DNA from: Nocardia carnea NBRC 14403
GTDB lineage: Bacteria; Actinomycetota; Actinomycetes; Mycobacteriales; Mycobacteriaceae
Assembly (NCBI RefSeq): GCF_000308515.1
Contig: NZ_BAFV01000004.1
Coordinates: 1-44,843 of the forward strand
DNA length: 44,843 bases
Direction: 5' to 3'
Under the pieces are notes generated by a model. It was not told where the DNA came from and did not search any database. It saw only the letters and a list, made by a program, of their open reading frames with translations. The position numbers were made by a program, and so were the translations under genes. Of this stretch, positions 18,173-27,088 are shown in pieces (within the stretch, counting starts at the first letter, position 1; each line of letters opens with the position of its first letter).

Positions 18173-19465
18173 TCACCGGGCCGGGATGGGGACTGGTGCG
18201 AGGGAGTTACCGGTGCCGAAGGATGCGCAGTTGGTCGTGGGTGGGGTGCCGGCGAAACGGTCGGTGAGGAACTGGGCGGCCTCGGCTTGGAAGCGGGCGA
18301 AGGCGGCGATGTGGTCGTGGTGCTGGTATCGGGCGTAGGTCACCGGGACACCGCGGCCGCAGTACTGGTGGGCCAGGGCTTCGATATCGCGGGCGACCAT
18401 GACCGAGTCGCCGATCGGATCGCTCTGGCCTACGGCGAGCAACAGGGGAACGGCGGGGGTTCCGGCGGTGCCCATGATGTTGTCGTTGACGGCGGCCGCG
18501 GCTGCGGGGACGTCGAGCAGGGAATGGTAGGGGGCGCGGACCATTTCGGCGTCGGTGAGGCCGGGATAGCGCTTCGCGAACTGCCCGAGACAGAGGTTTT
18601 CGACGGCGGCGGTGAGCTGGGCTCCGCGTTCGGAGAGGAAGGCGGCGGTGTCGAGGCCGTAGGTGCGGCGGAAGGAGACGACCATGGCCGGGATGACGCC
18701 CGCCCAGTCGGTGCTGCCGCTGACATAGGGGAGGTTGTGGGCGAGGTGGACGGGTAGCCCACCGGCGGCGGCGCCGATCAGAGCGAGTTCGGGGGCGTAG
18801 TGCGGGGCGATCTCGGCGGCCCATTCGGTGGCTACCGAGCCGCCCGAGTATCCGGTCATCGCGACGGGGGTCGATGCGGGCAGGCCGAGGGTCTGTTCGG
18901 CCGCCCGGATTCCGTCGAGGGCGGCGTAGCCGGATTGCCGGCCGACTGTCCACTCCAGGTCCAGGCCCTCGTAATCGGGTACGACGACGGTGTATCCGGC
19001 GGCGAGATAGCCGGCGATCACGGCCTGCTCCATGATGGTGCCGGGGCTGTCGGTCCGGCCGGTGAGCGTGTAGGAGGGGTTGCATTGGGAGCCGAGCGCG
19101 TCGTAGGCCATGTGGTACGACAGCAGTCGCGCGGGGCCGGGGACGACTGGGCGCAGCACGGTGGTGACTGCCGCGGTGGGAGTGTTCTGCTGAGTGGTGG
19201 TCCGGTAGAGCACCTGGGTGCTGGTGATGGGTGTGGATAACTTCGGGAAGGCGAACGGCGCGGGCCGGGAACGCAGGACTGTGCCCGGAGCGGTGGTGGT
19301 CAGGGGCTGGTCGTAGTCGTAGAAGGAGTCGGGAGCCGGAGGTCGTGGGTCGGCTTGCCCGGCAGATGGGATTGCCGCTGTACTGCCCGATAGCAGCAGT
19401 GCCGTCGTGATCAGGGCGCGGACTATCCGGGGCAGTGCCCCGGAACCGAATGCGACCGTCCTCAT
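18173..19465 (-). CDS. Secreted lipase (LIP family, PF03583 type)
   Basis: A 430-aa exported alpha/beta hydrolase. The signal peptide runs from RIVRALITTALLLSG to a cleavage site near AGQA, about residue 38. The nucleophile elbow is GYSGGS, and the DPIGD and HHDH segments near the C-terminus fit the acid and His of the triad. Cysteines (SQCNPS, NLCLGQ, QYCGRG, TNCASF) probably form disulfides. Such lipases in Nocardia and Rhodococcus release fatty acids outside the cell. The ATG at 19465 has GGAG upstream; the longer ORF from 19555 would disrupt the signal peptide. The 450 bp upstream (19466-19918) shows no gene. Confidence 0.88.
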   Translation of the reverse strand: MRTVAFGSGALPRIVRALITTALLLSGSTAAIPSAGQADPRPPAPDSFYDYDQPLTTTAPGTVLRSRPAPFAFPKLSTPITSTQVLYRTTTQQNTPTAAVTTVLRPVVPGPARLLSYHMAYDALGSQCNPSYTLTGRTDSPGTIMEQAVIAGYLAAGYTVVVPDYEGLDLEWTVGRQSGYAALDGIRAAEQTLGLPASTPVAMTGYSGGSVATEWAAEIAPHYAPELALIGAAAGGLPVHLAHNLPYVSGSTDWAGVIPAMVVSFRRTYGLDTAAFLSERGAQLTAAVENLCLGQFAKRYPGLTDAEMVRAPYHSLLDVPAAAAAVNDNIMGTAGTPAVPLLLAVGQSDPIGDSVMVARDIEALAHQYCGRGVPVTYARYQHHDHIAAFARFQAEAAQFLTDRFAGTPPTTNCASFGTGNSLAPVPIPAR

Positions 19466-19918
19466 CGTCGACTCCGTTCCCCGGCATCCGCCGGGCGCTA
19501 CCGCGGACAGCCTCCGGATCGGCCGGGCACCGGCGCGGTGTGACGAGTTGTGCACAAGCCTGAGCAGCGAAACGTCTTTCGGACGCCGGCTGCATTGAAA
19601 CCCACCGGTACACGCTGGTCAACGAACCGGTCGCGCGGGTCGCGAACGAACACGCCGGAGACGCGTGGGAAGACCCGCCGGTTCGACCCGGCCGGGCGGC
19701 ACATGAGCAGATCCCGAGCCCGTTCTCGGCGCGGTGGCGATTCATAGAGACCGCCGACGTGGAATCCGGCCGCAGCGGGCGGCCCTGGGGTTCCGACGAA
19801 CGACAGCATGAGGCGGTGTCCGGATCCGTGCGCAGCCTGCCGGTACGGTGCCGTGCGGAATTGCGGGCCGCTCCGACGAAGTCGTCACCGCGCGTAGATG
19901 CCGAGCCGTAGCAGGCGA

Positions 19919-20521
19919 CTATTTCGCGTGCGGCTCAGCGGGATCGTGTGCGGCGTCTTCCAGCCAGCCTTGCAGGATCGTCAACCGCTCCGTCCGGTGA
20001 CCTGGTCGAAGGCGGTTGTTGCGTTCCAGCGTGGCGAGGCCGTGGAGGGTGCTCCAGATGGTTTCGGTGAGGGTTTCCACGTCGGTTTCCGCGGCGAAGG
20101 GGGCGAAGGTGGTGACCAGTTCGCTGAAGGCGTTGCGGAGCGGTTCGGGGGCGCCGTCACCGAAGGTGAGGTCGGTGGGGAGGACGAACATGGCGTCGTA
20201 GAGGGCGGGGTTTTCGGCGGCGAAGTCGGTGTATGCGCGGGCTACGGCGGCCAGAGCTGCGGATTTGTCGGGGGCTGTGGTGCGGGCGTGGCGGAGGGCG
20301 GCGGCGGCCTCGGTGATGCCGTCGAGGGCGACCGCGGTGACGATGGCGCGTTTACCGGCGAAGTGGCTGTAGAGGACGGGCTGGCTGTATTCGATGCGGT
20401 CGGCGAGTTTGCGGACGGTGACGGCGTCCCAGCCCTCGGTTTCGGCCAGTTCGCGGGCCGTGTCGACGATGAGCCGGTGCCGGTCGGCTCGTTCCCGTTC
20501 GCGCCTGTTCTGGATACCCAT
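19919..20521 (-). CDS. TetR-family regulator with WHG-type ligand domain
   Basis: A 200-aa regulator. The helix-turn-helix runs through WDAVTVRKLADRIEYSQPVLYSHFAGKRAI, residues ~30-60. The C-terminal part has the ETIWSTLHGLATLE motif (WHG domain). It diverges from a two-gene membrane operon, and the 86-bp space between holds matched palindromes, so it probably represses both itself and that operon. Confidence 0.9.
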   Translation of the reverse strand: MGIQNRRERERADRHRLIVDTARELAETEGWDAVTVRKLADRIEYSQPVLYSHFAGKRAIVTAVALDGITEAAAALRHARTTAPDKSAALAAVARAYTDFAAENPALYDAMFVLPTDLTFGDGAPEPLRNAFSELVTTFAPFAAETDVETLTETIWSTLHGLATLERNNRLRPGHRTERLTILQGWLEDAAHDPAEPHAK

Positions 20522-20529
20522 ACCGTGAA

Positions 20530-20594
20530 TCTAGCAGCGCTAGACAAAGTAGCGATAAGAGATTAGTGTCGCTATTCAATATAGCAATGCTAGA
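20530..20594. promoter_or_regulatory. Operator array between tetR and the DUF4267 gene
   Basis: TCTAGC-AGC-GCTAGA (20530-20544) and TATAGC-AAT-GCTAGA (20580-20594) are near-identical 15-bp palindromes 50 bp apart. A third inverted repeat, TAGCGA/TCGCTA (20550-20574), sits between. The second palindrome ends just before the ribosome site of the plus-strand gene. This layout is typical of TetR autoregulation. Confidence 0.72.
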
Positions 20595-20607
20595 TATGGA
20601 GTTGGCC

Positions 20608-21021
20608 ATGATCACCGTTCGCCGCGTCGCCACTGTGTTGTCCCTGAGCCTGGCGGCATTCATCCTGTACTTCGGGATCGGTTACCTGATCGCACCCGAA
20701 TGGATCGCAACCGGCTTCGGGTTGCCGGTATGGCCCACCGGCGAAGCGGCAGCTTTCTCGAACCTCAAGGGAGTTCGCGACACGGTTACCGGCATCGTCG
20801 TGCTCGTACTGCTCGCACTTGGACAGCGGTTCGCGCTAGGAGTCGTGGCGCTCGGGTTCGCATTGATCCCGCTGGGCGACATGCTCACCGTTCTCCTCCA
20901 CAACGGCTCGGCCGCTGCGGCCTTCGGGATCCACGGGCTAACCGCCATCTTCGTTGCGCTCACAGGGGTGCTGTTGATCCGCGAGCGCGCCGGCGCCCAT
21001 ACACCGGCTCAGGCCGCATAA
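20608..21021 (+). CDS. DUF4267-like small membrane protein
   Basis: A 137-aa protein with four predicted transmembrane helices, beginning VLSLSLAAFILYFGIGYLIAP. The FGLPVWP and FSNLKGVRD segments match DUF4267 proteins. The ATG at 20608 is chosen because GGAG lies 6 nt upstream; earlier in-frame starts (20566, 20587, 20596) fall within the operator region. It is probably controlled by the divergent TetR and is followed by a second membrane protein. Confidence 0.82.
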   Translation: MITVRRVATVLSLSLAAFILYFGIGYLIAPEWIATGFGLPVWPTGEAAAFSNLKGVRDTVTGIVVLVLLALGQRFALGVVALGFALIPLGDMLTVLLHNGSAAAAFGIHGLTAIFVALTGVLLIRERAGAHTPAQAA

Positions 21022-21060
21022 AGCATTCCGACCGACCAGAAACTACCTTCAGGAGCCGTA

Positions 21061-21534
21061 ATGGCCATCTCCATCCAAGTTCTCGCGGCACTCGCCGTCG
21101 TCACCAATGCCGTCGTCTACGGCGCAGACGTCGTCGCCGCACTGGTCACGCGTTCGGTGAATGCGCGGCTCGACGACGCCACCATGACTCTCAGTGCCGG
21201 GTGGGGGCACTATTTCGCCGATTCGCGAATGCCGCCGGTCGGTATCACCGGATTGCTGAGCGCGCTCGCCGCCGCCGTAGTGGCGGGATTCGGCGGGCAT
21301 CCGGTGCCGGCAGCAGCGGCGGCGGTGGCCGTGGTTGCGCTGGTCGTCTGGCTCGTTCTGTATGCGCGGATCGCCAAGCCGGTCAATGTGGCGCAGAAGG
21401 CGGCGGCGCTTTCCGGAGTGATTCCGGAGAATGCCCGTGCGCTGCAGCAGCGTTGGGACAGCATCATTTTCCTGCGGGTGGGACTGCAGGCGATAGTGCT
21501 GGTCGCTTTGACGGTCACGATCGCCGCTGTCTGA
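21061..21534 (+). CDS. DUF1772-like membrane protein
   Basis: A 157-aa protein with four likely helices. The N-terminal VLAALAVVTNAVVYGADVVAAL and the middle segment GWGHYFADSRMPPVGI followed by QQRWDSIIFLRVGLQ fit DUF1772-type proteins. AGGAG sits 5 nt before the ATG. It follows the DUF4267 gene by 39 nt and is probably in the same TetR-controlled operon. A bidirectional terminator follows. Confidence 0.8.
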   Translation: MAISIQVLAALAVVTNAVVYGADVVAALVTRSVNARLDDATMTLSAGWGHYFADSRMPPVGITGLLSALAAAVVAGFGGHPVPAAAAAVAVVALVVWLVLYARIAKPVNVAQKAAALSGVIPENARALQQRWDSIIFLRVGLQAIVLVALTVTIAAV

Positions 21535-21540
21535 TCGGCC

Positions 21541-21573
21541 ACGAACGAACCGGTCACAAGCCGGTTCGTTCGT
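21541..21573. terminator. Bidirectional terminator between convergent genes
   Basis: ACGAACGAACCGG (21541-21553) pairs perfectly over 13 bp with CCGGTTCGTTCGT (21561-21573), with loop TCACAAG. It serves the DUF1772 gene on plus and the dehydrogenase-like gene on minus. Confidence 0.8.
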
Positions 21574-21621
21574 CTTCGGCCGAAGCAGCCGGTACCTCTT
21601 CGGTGACTCGGTCTGCGTTTG

Positions 21622-22677
21622 CTATCCAGCAAGATCTGGGTGTGCGCGACCCGTGACCACGGGCATATCCACGAACGTGAGAATCCCCGGCGGCGCGGCG
21701 CAGACAGTGGGGATCGAGTTGACGCAATGCGCGGCGGTGACCACGATCCCGGGGTTACGGAGCAGCCCGGCCGTGACACTGGTCGGATGCCAGCCGTGGA
21801 TGACCACCGAACAGTCGGGGTCGCCCTTGACCTCGATTTCGAAGCGTTCACCACCCGAGCCGAATTCCCATGCCGGGTCGAGGTTTTCCTCGCCCATCAG
21901 CCAGTTGACCGCCACCCGCACGACCTTGGTCTCGCCGATGAACGCTTCCCAGGCGAAACGTTGCGCGGCGACACGGCCGGGTTCGATCACGCCGGCCGGG
22001 GAATCGATCGGTGCGGTAGCTACCGCGATTTCGTGGCTGCTGCGGATCTCGGCCTCCGCGAAACCGAGGGTATCCAGGCACATGCGCACCGACTGTTCGA
22101 AACCGCGCGCGAGCAGGCCGAGCATCGGCCCCGCCTTGGCCTCTTCGGGGGTTCCGCCGAAGCCCATGATGTGCCGGACTACATCGGGCGCGTTGTAGGT
22201 GCGGATATCGGAGAATTCCTCACCGCGGACGAAGGTGATCGCCGAGGACAATCCGCTGAAGAAAAGCGGCTGCTGTTCGGTGGCGCCGCCGGGGTCGATA
22301 CCGGTGCCGTGCAAGGTCACTCCGCCTTCGAGGGCAGCGGGTTCCATCTTCGACCGCTCTTTATCGGTCGGCCAGAACCAGCCCAGGGGAGTGACGACAT
22401 TCTTACCGGACCGCAGGATCGCCCGGACCTGGCCGGCGTCGGGCAGCAGCGGCGCGTACAGCACGCAGTCCGCGTCCAGTGCGAGGATTTCCTCGACACT
22501 GTGGGTCGCGATGACACCGGTCTTGTCCGACCCGACGATATCGCCGACATCCTTACCGGATTTCTCCGGTGAATGGACCCAGCAGCCGACCAGTTCGAGG
22601 TCGGGATGGGCCAGGATATGTTCGATCGCGGCCTGTCCGACACCCCCGGTCGCCCACTGCACTACACGCAAAGCCAT
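21622..22677 (-). CDS. NAD(P)H-dependent amine dehydrogenase/dihydrodipicolinate reductase-like protein
   Basis: A 351-aa protein with an N-terminal Rossmann domain (VVQWATGGVGQAAI) and a C-terminal domain as in 2,4-diaminopentanoate dehydrogenase-like proteins of actinobacteria. GTGIDPGG and LGWFWP are typical family segments. Many paralogues exist in Nocardia and Mycobacterium and their substrates are mostly unknown. The ATG lies 6 nt after TAGGTT on the minus strand. Confidence 0.85.
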   Translation of the reverse strand: MALRVVQWATGGVGQAAIEHILAHPDLELVGCWVHSPEKSGKDVGDIVGSDKTGVIATHSVEEILALDADCVLYAPLLPDAGQVRAILRSGKNVVTPLGWFWPTDKERSKMEPAALEGGVTLHGTGIDPGGATEQQPLFFSGLSSAITFVRGEEFSDIRTYNAPDVVRHIMGFGGTPEEAKAGPMLGLLARGFEQSVRMCLDTLGFAEAEIRSSHEIAVATAPIDSPAGVIEPGRVAAQRFAWEAFIGETKVVRVAVNWLMGEENLDPAWEFGSGGERFEIEVKGDPDCSVVIHGWHPTSVTAGLLRNPGIVVTAAHCVNSIPTVCAAPPGILTFVDMPVVTGRAHPDLAG

Positions 22678-22683
22678 CGTGCG

Positions 22684-22689
22684 AACCTA
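22684..22689 (-). promoter_or_regulatory. -10 element of the dehydrogenase-like gene, leaderless type
   Basis: TAGGTT on the minus strand lies 6 nt before the ATG at 22677. An overlapping GGAAGG is too far from the ATG to be a strong ribosome site. Confidence 0.45.
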
Positions 22690-22777
22690 CCTTCCGGACG
22701 GGCAGCCGGATCCGGGAATGCGTGTACCGCGGCATCCGATGGGAGGCCGGTCCCATTCAGTGGCGACCGCGCCGATA

Positions 22778-24025
22778 TCACCGCATACCCAGCGTTTCAT
22801 CCAGCCAGTCGAACATCCGCTGGTCGGTGCGCGCGCGGGCCAGCGGCTGGCAGTGGTAGTTCGCGCCTTCGGCCGCGGTGAACCGGCAGCGGTGCACCGG
22901 CCCCGAAACCATTTCGGCCAGTCGCCGGGACTGGCCCGGCCAGAACTGTTCGTCCTCGGGGTCGGCGATGAACAGTGGGGTGGTGATCCGGGCGGCCTCG
23001 GCTGCGCCGAGTGTGTACTCGCCGACCGCGGTGAGGGTGTCGAAATAGCTGTCACACCGATACGGTCGCGCCCGGAAGTTCCAGGTGTGGGCACTTTTTC
23101 CGGAGAGTTTCAAACCGATACCCAGCTCGGTATCGAACTGCTTCTGTTTGCCCGCACGGAACAGTTTCATCAGCGAATTCGGGATATTCGCCACCCAGGA
23201 GGCCGAAACATCGACCACGCCGGGATCGGCGAGGGCGGCCGCGAAACGGTGTTCGAAGGCCAGTGCCCGGGCGATCCAGAATCCGCCCTGACTGATCCCG
23301 TACAGCGCGACCCGTTCGGCGTCGACGCCGGGCAGTTCGAGCAGATGGTCGAGGACCGGGGTGAGTACCGATTCCCAATCCGGACGGAATGCCGTTTCCC
23401 GCTCGAACAGCATCGACTGTTGACCGGGGCCGTCGAACATCAGCACGTTGTAGCCGCGGGCCAGCGCACCGGCCGCTCCCGAATTCCACAGTGCGCTGAG
23501 GGCGCCGTCGCTGCCGTTGACCATGACGAATGTGGGTCGCGGCGTGCTGTCCGGCCCGGGGCGGAAGAAATAGCCGGGCAGGGTGCTGTTCTCGTACGGG
23601 ATGGCGATGCGTTCGACCGCGTGCGGGGTGGTGTCGACGAAACGGTCCCAACCGGAACGGTGGTTACGGAAGGCCGGGAGAAGCCGGCCGGTGTCGCCGG
23701 AACCGCTGAGCGCGTTGACGGCGGTCGCGAAGTAGGTGGCGGATCGCAGGTATGCCCAGGAGGCGCTGAGCGGGTGGCCGTCGGCAGCGGCGGTATCGGC
23801 GAGGGCGCGCGCACGTTCGCCGGCGGCTTCCCAGGTGCGGAACCAGTTTTCGTGGTCGCCGGGATCGGTGGCATCGATGGCCCACAGGACCTCGCCGATA
23901 TCGGCCGCCCCGGAAGCGGTGGCGCCGAGGACACAGCGCACCACGTAGTCGGCGTCGGTATCCGGGTAGAAACCGGCACTGAACACCTGATGCGGGAGAG
24001 CGGGCCGGAACGGGAACACGGGCAC
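22778..24025 (-). CDS. Alpha/beta hydrolase (dienelactone/FrsA-like esterase)
   Basis: A 415-aa hydrolase with a ~150-residue helical N-terminal part and a C-terminal alpha/beta domain. The nucleophile elbow is GISQGG; a likely acid follows in FIADPEDEQFW and a His in GANYHCQP. The layout resembles 2,6-dihydropseudooxynicotine hydrolase-type C-C hydrolases, but the substrate is not predictable. GAAGGAG lies 5 nt before the GTG at 24025, which decides the start over the GTG at 24052. It lies about 100 nt upstream of the dehydrogenase-like gene on the same strand. Confidence 0.87.
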   Translation of the reverse strand: MPVFPFRPALPHQVFSAGFYPDTDADYVVRCVLGATASGAADIGEVLWAIDATDPGDHENWFRTWEAAGERARALADTAAADGHPLSASWAYLRSATYFATAVNALSGSGDTGRLLPAFRNHRSGWDRFVDTTPHAVERIAIPYENSTLPGYFFRPGPDSTPRPTFVMVNGSDGALSALWNSGAAGALARGYNVLMFDGPGQQSMLFERETAFRPDWESVLTPVLDHLLELPGVDAERVALYGISQGGFWIARALAFEHRFAAALADPGVVDVSASWVANIPNSLMKLFRAGKQKQFDTELGIGLKLSGKSAHTWNFRARPYRCDSYFDTLTAVGEYTLGAAEAARITTPLFIADPEDEQFWPGQSRRLAEMVSGPVHRCRFTAAEGANYHCQPLARARTDQRMFDWLDETLGMR

Positions 24026-24090
24026 GGGATCTCCTTCGGAAGCCACGGACACCGCGATATGTGGTCGGGTCGTACCAACTCGAAAGTGTG

Positions 24091-24183
24091 CTGCCGGCAG
24101 TCCAGAGCGCCCTGCCAGGAGTCCGGAGCCGGTTGCCAGGAGTCCAGAGCGCGCTGCCGGGCCCGGAGCGCGCTGCCGGGCGC
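24091..24183. repeat. Minisatellite of ~21-bp tandem units
   Basis: Three 21-bp units (24091-24111, 24112-24132, 24133-24153), one 19-bp unit (24154-24172) and a partial fifth, each opening CTGCC(A/G)GG or close to it and containing GTCC(A/G)GAG or CCGGAGCG. The array ends at the stop codon of the minus-strand oxidoreductase gene. Confidence 0.75.
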
Positions 24184-25104
24184 TCAGAGGACGATGACGT
24201 TCTTCCCGCGAGTGTGTCCGGTGCGGCCGGCCGCGAACGCTTCGGGGACCTCGTCGAGGGAGAAGGTGCGGGCGATGGGGACGGTCAGGTTGCCTTCGGC
24301 GGCGAGGTCGGCCAGGCGCTGGGTCTGTGTGCCGTCGGGGCGGACCCAGACATTCTGCCCGCCGTGTTCGGCGACGCTGTTGTCGGCGACCGAGGCGTGC
24401 CGACCACCGGGGGCGAGTACGGCGAGAGTGGTGTCGAGCTGACCGCCGACGAAATCGGCCACTGCTTGCACGCCCTCGGGCGCGAGTTCGCGGATCCGTT
24501 CGACAACGCCGTCGCCGTACTCCACGGGTTCGGCGCCCAGGTCACGCAGGTAGTCATGGTTTTTCTGGGATGCGGTGCCCAGGACCCGGGCGCCGCGGGC
24601 GGTCGCGATCTGCACGCCCAGGCTGCCGACACCGCCGGCCGCGGCGTGGATCAGCACGGTGTCGCCGGCGGTCACCTCGAGCAAGTCGAGAGTGCGCAGT
24701 GCCGTACCACCGGCCAGGGGAAGGGCGCCGGCCTGCTCCCACGGCAGTTCGGCCGGTTTAAGGGCGACGTGCGCGGCCGCTACCGCGACCAATTCGGCGA
24801 AAGTGCCTGCTTGCAGGACGTCCTTGCGGGCGTAGGCGAGCACGTCGTCGCCCACCGAGAACTCCGGGGTGTCCAATCCGGTATCGACCACGGTTCCGGC
24901 GACATCCCAGCCGGGAATCACCGGGAACACCGCATCGATCAGTCCGTCGAGTGCGCCCGACATCAACTTCCAGTCGACCGGGTTCACCCCGGCCGCGCGG
25001 ACTTCGATCAGAACCGAACCGGGGAACAACTTGGGCGTGGGCAGGTCACGGACTCGTACATCGTTGTCGTCGGCGGTGTAGCGGTCGTAGGTCGCTGCGC
25101 GCAT
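24184..25104 (-). CDS. Zinc-independent NADP-dependent oxidoreductase (quinone oxidoreductase type)
   Basis: A 306-aa medium-chain dehydrogenase/reductase. The N-terminal GroES-like domain has VLIEVRAAGVNPVDWK; the Rossmann domain has AAAGGVGSLGVQIA. The Cys/His ligands of zinc alcohol dehydrogenases are missing, placing it with quinone oxidoreductases. AGGAA lies 9 nt upstream of the ATG. The gene is flanked by hydrolases on the same strand without clear coupling. Confidence 0.9.
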   Translation of the reverse strand: MRAATYDRYTADDNDVRVRDLPTPKLFPGSVLIEVRAAGVNPVDWKLMSGALDGLIDAVFPVIPGWDVAGTVVDTGLDTPEFSVGDDVLAYARKDVLQAGTFAELVAVAAAHVALKPAELPWEQAGALPLAGGTALRTLDLLEVTAGDTVLIHAAAGGVGSLGVQIATARGARVLGTASQKNHDYLRDLGAEPVEYGDGVVERIRELAPEGVQAVADFVGGQLDTTLAVLAPGGRHASVADNSVAEHGGQNVWVRPDGTQTQRLADLAAEGNLTVPIARTFSLDEVPEAFAAGRTGHTRGKNVIVL

Positions 25105-25306
25105 AGTCCATTCCTATCGGAGGGTGCTGTCGCTGGGTGCAACGACGCGCCATCGCCGATATTCCTGTTCCGCATTGCGGCGGCCGCCCTGTCACGGTGG
25201 TGGGGTTCGGCGATCATGCCCGGCGGGAGGCGGCTACTTGCCATCGGTGCCGCCGTGATGAAGTCCGCCGAGCCGGGCATCGTCGACCGAACTCGGGGAC
25301 CTCCGC

Positions 25307-26359
25307 TCAGCCCGCGGCCACAGACCGCGAACCGGTGCGATTCAGGATGGAGACGAGCTCGGTATCGAAGCGGTCGGCGGCCTCGATATTGCCGAGGTGG
25401 CCGGTGGGCCAGACCTGGTAATCGGGGTGGTGGCCGGCCTTCTCCATGGTGTCGGCGATGATGCGCGACATCCGCTCGGGCAGTAGCCGGTCGTACTGTC
25501 CGGCGATGATCGTGGTGGGCACCGTGAGATTCGCGGCCGCTTCGCCGAGCTGCAGGTCTGCCAGGATGGCGGCATGCCGGCCGCGGGCCAGGGGGCGGCA
25601 GGAGCGCACGATACTCAGGGCGAAATCGGCCTGCTCGTTGGTGGCGCCGCGGGCCATGATGCGCTGTTTGAGCAGTTCCCGGGCCGCCCAGCCGCCGGGT
25701 AGCGGCACCGGGGAGGTGAGGATGGATTCAGCGACGATCATCGGCAGCCGGACGGGTGAGCCCAGCACAGTGATCGGCTGGTTTCCCACGCTCAGCGGTT
25801 TGTTCAGCAGGGGTAGCAGATCGGTGTCGTAGCGGATATTGCCCGAAGTGGTGTTGGCGAGCACCACAGCGCGAGCCCGCTGGGCGACCTGCTGTGGATG
25901 GCGGGCGGCCCATGCCTGCAAGGTGAGGCCGCCCATGCTGTGGCCGACGAGCAGCGCGGTGCGGCCGGGGCGCAGGGTGGCATCCAGGACGGCGGCGAGA
26001 TCATCGGCGAGGGTCCGATCGCCGAGCGGAGCGCGGCCCAGCGTGCTCTCGCCGTGGCCGCGCTGATCGTAGGAGATCACCCGGTAGCGGCCGGCAAAGG
26101 TGTTGATCTGCGGATTCCAGTACTCGATACAGCAGCTCCAGCCGTGGATGAACACGATCGGCTCGGCATCGGCAGGACCGTAGGAATGCACGCGCAGGCG
26201 GGCGCCGTCGACAGTGGTGACGGTGGAGACCTCGGGCGCATCGGCAGGGGCATTGAAGGCGGCGTTCCGGAATCGGCGAGCGCGTAAAGCGGCCCGGTAC
26301 GGGGCGGTCAGCGCGCCGTGGTGCGCCTGCGATAGCGCCGTCAACGATTTCACTAGCAT
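25307..26359 (-). CDS. Alpha/beta hydrolase
   Basis: A 350-aa hydrolase. The oxyanion region is VFIHGWSCC, the nucleophile elbow GHSMGG, and the C-terminal GQYDRLLP and TGHLGN segments supply Asp and His. It is similar to lipase or peroxidase-like hydrolases of actinobacteria; the substrate is unknown. The ATG at 26359 has AAGGAG 7 nt upstream, whereas the ORF start at 26461 runs past the promoter. A 41-residue N-terminal amphipathic region precedes the fold. Confidence 0.87.
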   Translation of the reverse strand: MLVKSLTALSQAHHGALTAPYRAALRARRFRNAAFNAPADAPEVSTVTTVDGARLRVHSYGPADAEPIVFIHGWSCCIEYWNPQINTFAGRYRVISYDQRGHGESTLGRAPLGDRTLADDLAAVLDATLRPGRTALLVGHSMGGLTLQAWAARHPQQVAQRARAVVLANTTSGNIRYDTDLLPLLNKPLSVGNQPITVLGSPVRLPMIVAESILTSPVPLPGGWAARELLKQRIMARGATNEQADFALSIVRSCRPLARGRHAAILADLQLGEAAANLTVPTTIIAGQYDRLLPERMSRIIADTMEKAGHHPDYQVWPTGHLGNIEAADRFDTELVSILNRTGSRSVAAG

Positions 26360-26386
26360 CAGAACACTCCTTTGTGCCTGCCTGAC

Positions 26387-26415
26387 ACGGTAACCTGCAA
26401 GCTGGGTGCTTACAA
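26387..26415 (-). promoter_or_regulatory. Promoter of the 25307-26359 hydrolase
   Basis: On the minus strand TTGTAA (26415-26410) and TACCGT (26392-26387) are 17 nt apart, with a start near 26379 and a ~20-nt leader that carries AAGGAG. Confidence 0.6.
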
Positions 26416-26589
26416 GAGCAAGCGCTGCACCGAGATCCTCTGTCCGGAATGTGATTCCCACCCCGGATGTCGGTTCTGCGGGCGGTGCCGTTAACTCAGA
26501 ATTCCCATTCGATGCCGTTTCTATGCACCTCGGCCCGAAACCGGAGCTAGCACCTCCGTTGGTTGTGGCATCAACCCCGCCGCCGGGGC

Positions 26590-26595
26590 TACGGT
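26590..26595 (+). promoter_or_regulatory. -10 element of the DUF2752 gene, leaderless type
   Basis: TACGGT lies 7 nt before the GTG at 26603. I could not identify a -35. Confidence 0.45.
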
Positions 26596-26602
26596 GAGAA
26601 CC

Positions 26603-27088
26603 GTGAACGATTCCGACCCGGCCCCGTCACCGCCGGTGCCCTCCGGTGTTCCGGCCGTGGGAACGGAACCCGCGCGCAACGGGCTCGCGCGGCTGAGCGC
26701 GGTCGCGCTACCGGCCGCGGTCGCGAGTGCGGGAGCGGCGGCCGTGCTGCTGCTGCACTTCCGGGACCCGCACGTTCCGGGGTCGTACGGACTCTGCCCT
26801 TCCTATGCGCTGTTCGGGGTGTACTGCCCCGGATGCGGGGGTATGCGGGCAGTGCACAACCTCACCGACGGGAACATCATCGATTCCCTGCACAGCAACC
26901 TGCTGGCGTTGCCGGTGCTGGTGCTGTTCGCGCTGTGGGTGGGTGATTGGGCCGTCCGTGCCTGGCGCGGTGAAGGACCGCGGCTACCCGGAATCGGTAC
27001 CGCCACGATGTGGGTGCTGCTCGGCTCGCTCGCCGCGTACACCGTGCTGCGCAACACGCCGTGGGGCACCTGGTTGGCGCCGGTTTGA
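26603..27088 (+). CDS. DUF2752 membrane protein
   Basis: A 161-aa protein with three predicted transmembrane helices. The family mark is YCPGCGGMRAVHNL after the first helix. A Pro-rich N-terminus (~35 residues) precedes it. DUF2752 proteins are widespread but without an established function; the Cys pair suggests metal or thiol chemistry at the membrane face. GTG 26603 is favoured by the -10 spacing; GTG 26594 is an alternative. The stop codon is part of the left arm of the following hairpin. Confidence 0.82.
   Translation: MNDSDPAPSPPVPSGVPAVGTEPARNGLARLSAVALPAAVASAGAAAVLLLHFRDPHVPGSYGLCPSYALFGVYCPGCGGMRAVHNLTDGNIIDSLHSNLLALPVLVLFALWVGDWAVRAWRGEGPRLPGIGTATMWVLLGSLAAYTVLRNTPWGTWLAPV

Noticed and set aside
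19498..19809. Minus-strand ORF of 103 codons upstream of the lipase gene
   Set aside because: No ribosome site, mixed composition and no recognisable domain; it does not read into the lipase frame.
24091..24183. Possible short CRISPR array
   Set aside because: The units follow one another directly with no spacers, and no cas genes are present.
22199..24442. Plus-strand open frame of 747 codons
   Set aside because: Opposite the dehydrogenase-like and hydrolase genes, which carry clear catalytic motifs.
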